A stretch of DNA of 5,564 nt. Origin: an uncultured Lachnospiraceae bacterium. GTDB taxonomy: Bacteria > Bacillota > Clostridia > Lachnospirales > Lachnospiraceae. Location of the stretch: NCBI GenBank assembly GCA_900313435.1, contig OMRF01000212.1, positions 1 through 5,564 of the forward strand, written 5' to 3'. Below are positions 1-5,564 of the stretch, piece by piece. The notes beneath the pieces are model-generated. The model was not told where the DNA came from, did not search any database, and saw nothing but the letters and a program-made list of their open reading frames with translations. Made by a program: the position numbers and the translations under genes. Position 1 is the first letter of the stretch. Every line of letters begins with the position of its first letter.

Positions 1-873
1 CGCCAGATGGGAGTCATCCACAAGGAAGAGATCATAGAAGTCTCCTCCGACCTCCTTCGCGGGATCCATCGAGGCATAGATGTCAAATTCCTTCCTGTCG
101 GGAAAAGGCGGAAAGATAATGGGGAGCATGGCCTGTTGGATGTTCGTGGCGATGGAAAGCTCCGCTTCAGTCTTCGCAGCTCTTACATTCAGGCTTACGG
201 CATAGAATATAAGGCAGAACTCAACCACAAAGATGATGGAGACCATGGAATACAGCCAGAAGAACCACGGCGTTCCGGGGAAGATCCCGTTTGAATTCGT
301 GAAAAGATTGATGCAGTAAAAGCCCACAACCGAAACAAGAGGAGCCCAAATGAATATCTTCATATTCCCGTGGAGGGAGGCTATCATGCTCCTGACTCTC
401 GCCATGAGGAAGGCTCTGTACAGGATGAACATCCCCGTGTATACGATCAGCTTGACAAGGATGAAAAATAATATATTCGTAGTCTCATAGGGCGAATACT
501 CATAAAGCTTGAATTTAACAGCCGCGAAGGAATCTATGGAGCCGCAGAACATGAAGGTGATCACGTTTGAGATAAGAGCCATGGTAAGTGAAACAAAGAT
601 CTTAGCCGACCAGCTTCCCTCACAGGTGAATAGCGAGGCCAGAACAACAACAGCCGTGACACCGAGTATAGCCACAAAATCGTTGCTGATATCGACCGAA
701 TAGCTGATAAAGCTCATGAAATAGCCGACAACAAAGGCTCCGACCCAGATCAGCACGGTCCTTAAGAAAGGTTTTTTCTGCGGCAGGGTAAAGATTATAA
801 GTATAGCCGCGAATACTGAAGCAAGCAGGACTGCCAGGCTCCAAAGCTCAACTACTATTTCAGTGTTTTCCAT
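1..873 (-). CDS. seven-helix membrane sensor with SpoIIE/RsbU-type PP2C phosphatase domain (3' end beyond window)
   Basis: The minus-strand frame from ATG 873 stays open for 291 codons to the left edge and has no stop, so the gene is partial. The first 230 residues are strongly hydrophobic, with seven likely helices at about 12-30, 38-57, 66-83, 92-110, 132-151, 172-191 and 203-228. Basic residues in the loop after helix 1 (PQKKPFLR) and between helices 5 and 6 (YRAFLMARVR) put these loops inside, giving an outside N terminus and a cytoplasmic C terminus. A linker helix follows, ending in IATNIQQAMLP (241-251), the signature that opens SpoIIE/RsbU PPM phosphatase domains. Then comes DPAKEVGGDFYD (270-281), whose Asp278 is the conserved metal ligand. 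Family members dephosphorylate a serine or threonine on STAS antagonists, opposing an RsbW-type kinase like the one encoded upstream here. The rest of the phosphatase domain is outside the window, so activity cannot be confirmed. The input ligand is unknown; I do not recognise the membrane domain as a named sensor family. Confidence 0.9.
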   Translation of the reverse strand, partial: MENTEIVVELWSLAVLLASVFAAILIIFTLPQKKPFLRTVLIWVGAFVVGYFMSFISYSVDISNDFVAILGVTAVVVLASLFTCEGSWSAKIFVSLTMALISNVITFMFCGSIDSFAAVKFKLYEYSPYETTNILFFILVKLIVYTGMFILYRAFLMARVRSMIASLHGNMKIFIWAPLVSVVGFYCINLFTNSNGIFPGTPWFFWLYSMVSIIFVVEFCLIFYAVSLNVRAAKTEAELSIATNIQQAMLPIIFPPFPDRKEFDIYASMDPAKEVGGDFYDLFLVDDSHLA

Positions 874-922
874 GAAAAAGCTCCTTTATGGTTTAAGACA
901 GATCTGACTTAGATGCCGTTCA
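874..922 (-). other. 49-base gap between NRPS and phosphatase genes
   Basis: This is the only non-coding stretch in the window. It contains the phosphatase ribosome binding site and an 8-base palindrome CAGATCTG (899-906). I see no GC-rich hairpin followed by a T run and no convincing -35/-10 pair, so read-through from the NRPS into the phosphatase gene is the simplest reading. Confidence 0.65.
881..887 (-). promoter_or_regulatory. ribosome binding site of the membrane phosphatase gene
   Basis: AAAGGAG on the minus strand lies seven bases before the ATG at 873. It is close to the ideal Firmicutes Shine-Dalgarno sequence and fixes this start, supporting the long open frame that runs off the left edge. 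Confidence 0.88.
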
Positions 923-3900
923 TTAAGAGAGATCAAGAAACATCCCCATATCATCAAGCAGGGTCAGATATTTGGTAAAATAATCCTCCGTCATCACATG
1001 CCATCTTTCGGAAAGATCCTTTAAGGCATCGAGGGTAAGCGAGTTGACGACGAGCGGCGCGGTATAGGAAAGATCGGGTCTCTCGGTCAGTATACCGGAA
1101 AGGATCTTGTCTCCGCCTTTCTGGTGCTTCAGATCTGATACTCTATTTTCGAATTTTTTCTCATTAAGTATTTCGATAGGATAACCTATCTTTTCAAGCA
1201 CGTCAAACAAAGTGCTGTAAGGTGCCTCATCCGGAGGATAGACATGGAAGATCCTAAGTTCTCCCTCAGAAGCGACGAGTGAAGCCGTCATATGAGCGGT
1301 ATCATCCACAGGCGAGAAATTGACCTTCGATGAATATACCTTGTCGGGGACAGCCCCAATCTTCACATAGGATGAGAGCTGCCTCGTGAAAGCGTTGGTA
1401 TTCAGGTTCATCTGGAACTCTCCGTCCGAGATGCGCCCCTGAAGGTTTCCGATCCTTATGATCTTAAAATCGAGTCCCTTGTCGATGGCAGCCCTGAAGA
1501 TATTATATTCCGCATTGTATTTTGACAGGATATATTTGTTTGAGATCTCCTGTCCATTGAAGAAATCAGTCTCCGAAAAAGTTCTCTGAACGCTGCTGTC
1601 TTTGAAGGCACCGCAGACGCTTATGGTGGAGAGCTGACAAAGGGTGGCATTGTTCCTTAAGCAAAAGTCTATAAGCTTGTCTACCCCCTTCGTGTTTATC
1701 AAAGAGAGCGAATCATCGGCTGCAAAGTGGGAAACCTTCGCTGCACAGTTGATGACTGTATTTACAGGATGCTCAAATTCGAAGTTATCTATGTCATCTT
1801 CAGAGATGTCGCCATCAATGACCTCCCACTTAGATTTGTAGGACTCTCCGAAGTCTGAATCCCTGTAATAGAACAGGGATGTCCTCACCCTCTTTTCGGC
1901 GCTGTTTCCATCCTTTGATCTCGCAAGGCAATAGATATGACCCTTGAAATCATCAGGGCGATTTAATATGTCAAAGAGAATATGTATGCCAAGATAGCCT
2001 GTGACCCCCGTGATCAGTATGTTACCGGGATCCTTTTTCTTCCTCTTGATGCCGTCTTTTGAGAGCAGTTCTGAAAAGCCCCTGTAGTTCATTACGGAAA
2101 GCGGGTTACCCTTTGTCTCCTTTATGGAACCCTCGAGTTTTCCCTTCAGCAGTGCGGGTGTCGGATACTGATAGATCATGGCGGTATCGATCTTGCCTTC
2201 TCCGAAGCGTTCCTCAAGCTTGATGATCAGGGCCGAGATGTCAAGGGAGTTACCGCCTATATCAAAGAAATTGTCATCAGCGCCAACCTTCTCAAGCGAA
2301 AGAACGTCTCCCATGCAAAGCGCAATGTATTTCTCATCCTCATCCCGGGGCTTTACATAGTTCTTCTCAAGCTTTACCTCCAGAAGAGAAAGTGCCTTGA
2401 GATCAGTCTTTCCGCTCATGGTCTGTGGCATCTCGGGAAGACACACGACAGCGTCAGGGACCATATAGGAAGGAAGTTTCTTTGAAACAGATGAGAGGAT
2501 CTCTTTTTCCGTAACATCAATTCCTTTGTTTTTTGTATAGAAGGCTACAAGATGCTCCGATCTTCCGGACTTTTTCACGATGCAGGCGCAGGACCCAACC
2601 CCCTTCACTTCAGCTATGGCATTTTCTATCTCGGGAAGCTCTATACGAAGACCTCTGAGCTTTATCAGCCTGTCGTTCCTTCCTCTAAAGCTTATGGCGC
2701 CGTTCGGAAGGAAGTATCCAAGATCCCCTGTCCTGTATGCGGGAATATTTCCGACCATCGTGTATTTTTCCGCCGTCTTTTCGGGGAGGTTTTTGTAGCC
2801 GATGCCAAGTCCCCTTCCGAAGGCCACGATCTCTCCCGTAGCTCCATAGGGAAGCACCAAAGAGCCCTTTCCGAGTATCAGTACTCCCATGTTTCCTATA
2901 GGACGTCCTATGGTCTCAGTATCCCCGGCTTCCGTGATGGTGATCCCGATGGTAGTCTCAGTGGGACCGTAGCCGTTGAAAAGCTCCGCCTCATAATCCT
3001 TTGCTATCCTCTGTGCAAAGGATGTTCCTAAGGCTTCACCGGCAGATAGCACTGCCTTGATGCTTTTGAAGGCCTTCGCGAAATCCTTCACCTTGAGATA
3101 TGATTCAAGTCTTGATGGCGTAAGGTGAAGCGCGTCAGAAGAGTGGGCTGTGATGACCTTTGAAAGCGCCCTCGCGTCACGAAGGGCTTCCTCGGGAGCT
3201 AGCTCGACAAAGATCCCGTTCATGAGCGGAACAAAGAATTCAAACAATGAGATATCAAAGCCTACTGATCCCACGGCCGTAAGTCCGTAGCAGTCCTTCA
3301 CAAGCTTTCTGTTAAAAGGATTGTTATCAGCCCGCGTGATGTTCACAATGCCCTTGTGGAGGAGCATAACGCCCTTCGGAACCCCTGTCGTGCCCGAGGT
3401 GTAGATCATGTATGCAAGGGATTCCCCGTCGATCCTCGGTCTTTCATACGCTCCGCTTTCGCTTACCAGCTCTTTGATATCAACAAATTCAAGCCAGTCT
3501 CTTTTGGCTTCATCGGAGGAGATCGTAAGCACCGCCCCTGAATCCTCAAGGATAAGTCTGATCCTGTCATCCGGATATTCCGTATCAACGGGTACAAAGG
3601 CGGCCCCCGCCTTCATTACCCCTATCTCTGCAGGGATCAGGTTTATGTCCCTCTTCAGGAGAATAAGGACTGCATCCCCTGTCCTCACCCCTCTTTTCTT
3701 AAGTCCGCAGGCGATATTGTCCGTTAACGCATCAAGCTGTTTGTATGAAAGGGACTTATCCCCGGCGTATATGGCAGGTCTCTTTCCGAAACGCCTGACA
3801 GCCCTATCGAATTCAGATATTATTGTAGCCTCCCTGTCGTATGGAGAGTCCGTGCCCCTTGCCGACAGAACCCTGATCGTCTCGACATCACCTATTATCG

Positions 3901-5122
3901 AGAAGTTGGAAACAGGGTCGTTTGGCCTTTTTATCCCCTGCTTCAGTATGGTTTCAATACTGTCCGCAAAAAATGAAAGTCTCTCGTTTCCGGTCACGCC
4001 ACACCTTCCGTCAAGCGCCATGACAAGGCTCTCCCCTGAATCGCCCACGGTCATTGTGATGTGGTTATGCATAGCTCCGGCAACGCTTATAAAAAGGTCG
4101 AAGCCTGTATTTTCGGAATACGGTTTTTTGCTGTAATAATTAAATACATATTCGCTTACAGACTCGTCGACGATGCTATCGCTCCGAAGCAGCTTCATGA
4201 GCTTTGACATCCCGTAGCCCTTGTGCTTTGACGCTTCTCTCCCGGCCTTTGCAGCCTTTCTTACAACATCCAAAAAACTGTCCTTCTCGTCGATATGTAT
4301 CCTGACAGGCACGAGGAGAGTATAGCAGCCTAAAGTCTCCATTTCCTCCGGACGCCGGTTCAGTCTGGGCATCAATATGACAGCATCGTCCTTTACCGTA
4401 GCCCCCGAAAGATATATGGCAAAAGCCGAAAGCATCACATAGGGCACCGTGGTATCATTTCGGGCGGCAAAATCAAAAAGCGACTCTTGAAAATAACGAG
4501 GAAGGGGACGGCTATAGAGTTCCTTTTCGATCGAGGTGGGTTCTTCCGAATAGACAGACGGTGAAAAATCGACATCCTTGAAATAATCGAGCCAGAATTT
4601 TTCGTCCGCTTTATCATCATTTTCATAGGAAGGAGCTTTTGAAAAGAAGGAAGACCTTTTAACTTCTCTCCCCTCGATCGAGTCAAGTACCTTCTGGACA
4701 AAAAGGCTCATCCCGAAGCCGTCTATGATCACATGATGGAAACGGGCATAGACCATGGAATGGTCCCCCGCAAGCGGCACTATCTTTGCTTCATAAAGAG
4801 TATCCTTAGGAAGAGGCGAGCTGTCACGCTCACTGACGTATTCAATGGCATCATCCGCCTCCATCACCCCTGTTATCTCGGAAAGCGAGATAGGATTATC
4901 CTGAAGAAGAAAAGCAGGTTCTGCCTCTTTTGATGAAAGCTTTGCGTAGAAAACATCGGAGTTCTTTATGACAGTGTCAACGGCTTCCTTTACCCTGACG
5001 GGATCCTTGATGTTCACCGTCAACCTTACAGATATCGTATTTACGGCTGTCTTCGGAAAAGCAAGTTCATTCTCCCATATTCCCTGCTGCGAAGGGTTGA
5101 AAATAAACGTTTCAGGCATCAT
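923..5122 (-). CDS. single-module NRPS, C-A-T-R, with reductive release
   Basis: This is a 1399-residue cytoplasmic non-ribosomal peptide synthetase with one module and a terminal reductase. The condensation domain (about 5-415) has a C1-like SQQGIW (11-16) and catalytic HHVIIDG (129-135). The adenylation domain (about 430-910) has A3 YTSGTTGVPKG (574-584), A4 FDIS with Asp623, A5 NGYGPTE (716-722), A7 YRTGDL (796-801), A8 GRNDRLIKLRG (814-824) and A10 SGKTD with Lys905. Asp623 indicates an alpha-amino acid substrate. My alignment to the GrsA pocket gives D-I-F-H-L-A-G-I-G-K, which matches no code I know. The carrier domain has DNFFDIGGNSL with Ser959 for phosphopantetheine. The reductase (about 1030-1395, extended SDR, thioester-reductase type) has the TGVTGYLG nucleotide motif (1038-1045), Arg1068 probably for NADPH phosphate, Thr1166 in STISV, and Tyr1197-x3-Lys1201. 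No thioesterase or epimerase domain is seen. The expected product is an aldehyde or alcohol derived from an amino acid, N-acylated or peptidyl if the C domain works. The start is ATGATG; the second ATG (5119) is better spaced from the ribosome binding site. The gene sits between two partner-switching regulators. Confidence 0.95.
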   Translation of the reverse strand: MMPETFIFNPSQQGIWENELAFPKTAVNTISVRLTVNIKDPVRVKEAVDTVIKNSDVFYAKLSSKEAEPAFLLQDNPISLSEITGVMEADDAIEYVSERDSSPLPKDTLYEAKIVPLAGDHSMVYARFHHVIIDGFGMSLFVQKVLDSIEGREVKRSSFFSKAPSYENDDKADEKFWLDYFKDVDFSPSVYSEEPTSIEKELYSRPLPRYFQESLFDFAARNDTTVPYVMLSAFAIYLSGATVKDDAVILMPRLNRRPEEMETLGCYTLLVPVRIHIDEKDSFLDVVRKAAKAGREASKHKGYGMSKLMKLLRSDSIVDESVSEYVFNYYSKKPYSENTGFDLFISVAGAMHNHITMTVGDSGESLVMALDGRCGVTGNERLSFFADSIETILKQGIKRPNDPVSNFSIIGDVETIRVLSARGTDSPYDREATIISEFDRAVRRFGKRPAIYAGDKSLSYKQLDALTDNIACGLKKRGVRTGDAVLILLKRDINLIPAEIGVMKAGAAFVPVDTEYPDDRIRLILEDSGAVLTISSDEAKRDWLEFVDIKELVSESGAYERPRIDGESLAYMIYTSGTTGVPKGVMLLHKGIVNITRADNNPFNRKLVKDCYGLTAVGSVGFDISLFEFFVPLMNGIFVELAPEEALRDARALSKVITAHSSDALHLTPSRLESYLKVKDFAKAFKSIKAVLSAGEALGTSFAQRIAKDYEAELFNGYGPTETTIGITITEAGDTETIGRPIGNMGVLILGKGSLVLPYGATGEIVAFGRGLGIGYKNLPEKTAEKYTMVGNIPAYRTGDLGYFLPNGAISFRGRNDRLIKLRGLRIELPEIENAIAEVKGVGSCACIVKKSGRSEHLVAFYTKNKGIDVTEKEILSSVSKKLPSYMVPDAVVCLPEMPQTMSGKTDLKALSLLEVKLEKNYVKPRDEDEKYIALCMGDVLSLEKVGADDNFFDIGGNSLDISALIIKLEERFGEGKIDTAMIYQYPTPALLKGKLEGSIKETKGNPLSVMNYRGFSELLSKDGIKRKKKDPGNILITGVTGYLGIHILFDILNRPDDFKGHIYCLARSKDGNSAEKRVRTSLFYYRDSDFGESYKSKWEVIDGDISEDDIDNFEFEHPVNTVINCAAKVSHFAADDSLSLINTKGVDKLIDFCLRNNATLCQLSTISVCGAFKDSSVQRTFSETDFFNGQEISNKYILSKYNAEYNIFRAAIDKGLDFKIIRIGNLQGRISDGEFQMNLNTNAFTRQLSSYVKIGAVPDKVYSSKVNFSPVDDTAHMTASLVASEGELRIFHVYPPDEAPYSTLFDVLEKIGYPIEILNEKKFENRVSDLKHQKGGDKILSGILTERPDLSYTAPLVVNSLTLDALKDLSERWHVMTEDYFTKYLTLLDDMGMFLDLS

Positions 5123-5558
5123 ACCCCCCTTTACTGTAAGCTCCTATATTCTTTTTGATCTTCAACACATTACATCCTTCCTCATAAGAATACTCGACCG
5201 AATCCATACTCTGCTTCACTATGAAAATACCAAGGCCTCCTATCGCCCTTTCCTCCGCACTTAAGGTGGTATCGGGATCATCCTTCAGAAGCGGATTGTA
5301 AGGCTTTCCATTGTCAATGAAGATAATGGTGACCTGAAGCGGCTCTTCCGTAAACTCTACCTTGACAGTCGCCTCGCCTTCCGCGGGGGCATAGGCATAG
5401 CTCGCGATATTTGCGAATACCTCGTCTATAGCAACATCTATCTTGAGCTTCTCTTCTTCAGGGCAGTTCCTTTTCTCAAGTTCCGCATCAACAAAGCTCA
5501 TAACGGTAGAAATATTATCTATCGTTGCCGGAAGCCTGATCTCCTTACATTCGTTCAT
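5112..5558 (-). CDS. RsbW/SpoIIAB-like anti-sigma factor serine kinase (start near window edge)
   Basis: This is a GHKL-fold ATP-binding protein of the anti-sigma factor kinase type. Family members bind a sigma factor or other partner and phosphorylate a STAS-domain antagonist in the cytoplasm. Numbered from the ATG at 5558 (148 residues), the N box has Glu46 and Asn50 in the E-x3-N spacing expected for catalytic base and Mg ligand. The G1 box is IDNGKP (Asp82, Asn83, Gly84) and the G2 box is GGLGIFIVK (107-115), with an ATP lid of about 20 residues between them. All are intact, so kinase activity is expected. The length is typical of the family. The frame is open to the edge through a GTG at 5564; the ATG two codons in is preferred because the protein then begins just before the usual first strand, but no ribosome binding site is visible and a start outside the window is possible. 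There is no histidine kinase dimerisation domain. The end overlaps the NRPS start. The physiological partner cannot be told from sequence. Confidence 0.92.
   Translation of the reverse strand: MNECKEIRLPATIDNISTVMSFVDAELEKRNCPEEEKLKIDVAIDEVFANIASYAYAPAEGEATVKVEFTEEPLQVTIIFIDNGKPYNPLLKDDPDTTLSAEERAIGGLGIFIVKQSMDSVEYSYEEGCNVLKIKKNIGAYSKGGYDA
5124..5132 (-). promoter_or_regulatory. ribosome binding site of the NRPS, inside the end of the kinase gene
   Basis: The minus strand reads AAAGGGGGG, then T, then ATGATG. If AAAGGGG is taken as the pairing core, the first ATG (5122) is only three bases away and the second (5119) six bases away, so the second is the likelier initiator and the protein would be one Met shorter. 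The site lies within the last codons of the kinase gene, which ends at 5112, so ribosomes finishing the kinase pass directly over it. Translational coupling is inferred. Confidence 0.7.
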
Positions 5559-5564
5559 AAACAC

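Noticed and set aside
7..294. Plus-strand open frame of 95 codons at the left edge
   Set aside because: It is antisense to the SpoIIE-type phosphatase motif and the last membrane helix; its charged composition resembles no family.
620..844. Minus-strand Cys/Arg-rich open frame of 74 codons
   Set aside because: It overlaps in another frame the seven-helix membrane protein, which has the ribosome binding site, hydrophobic helices and phosphatase motif.
899..906. CAGATCTG palindrome in the 49-base gap as an operator or terminator
   Set aside because: It is only eight bases, has no loop, no extended arms and no T run, and contains a BglII-like sequence expected by chance.
2552..3031. Plus-strand open frame of 159 codons with a CPVCGN-like pair of cysteines
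   Set aside because: It is antisense to A-domain motifs A5 to A10. A single Cys pair without a second pair or a family pattern is chance.
3408..4136. Plus-strand open frame of 242 codons opposite the NRPS adenylation and condensation region
   Set aside because: It is Ser/Leu-rich with no recognisable motif, lies wholly antisense to highly conserved NRPS codons, and is explained by the codon bias of the real gene.
923..5122. Alpha-aminoadipate reductase (Lys2-like) or carboxylic acid reductase instead of an NRPS
   Set aside because: The length and A-T-R order are similar, but an intact HHVIIDG condensation domain and the amino-group-binding Asp623 point to an NRPS. Lys2 enzymes are fungal, and carboxylic acid reductases lack a condensation domain.

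Overview
The window holds part of one compact operon, read entirely from the minus strand, with almost no non-coding DNA. In order of transcription (right to left) it contains: (1) a small RsbW/SpoIIAB-type anti-sigma serine kinase, about 148 residues, whose start lies at the right edge; (2) a 1399-residue single-module non-ribosomal peptide synthetase (NRPS) with the order condensation (C), adenylation (A), carrier (T), terminal reductase (R); and (3) a membrane protein with seven predicted transmembrane helices followed by the start of a SpoIIE/RsbU-type PP2C phosphatase domain, cut off by the left edge. The first two genes overlap by 8 or 11 bases. The second and third are separated by 49 bases holding a clear ribosome binding site and no terminator.

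The organism is most likely a Gram-positive anaerobe of the Clostridia, plausibly a Lachnospiraceae (Butyrivibrio-like) gut or rumen bacterium. This is inferred from strong AGGAG-type ribosome binding sites, moderate GC with frequent AGA/AGG, ATA and CTT codons, the Firmicutes-style partner-switching proteins and the C-A-T-R synthetase type. No taxonomic marker is present, so this is a judgement and not a demonstration.

Functionally, the NRPS should activate one alpha-amino acid (Asp623 conserved), load it on Ser959, possibly acylate or condense it through the intact HHVIIDG condensation domain, and release it with NADPH as an aldehyde or alcohol through an intact Thr-Tyr-Lys reductase domain. 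The two flanking genes are the kinase and phosphatase of a partner-switching pathway. In the classical scheme the kinase binds a sigma factor and phosphorylates a STAS-domain antagonist, and the phosphatase reverses this in response to a signal. Here the phosphatase has its own seven-helix membrane input domain. The arrangement suggests a small-molecule synthetase packaged with its own membrane-sensing regulatory switch. The STAS antagonist, any sigma factor, the phosphopantetheinyl transferase and any exporter are not in the window.
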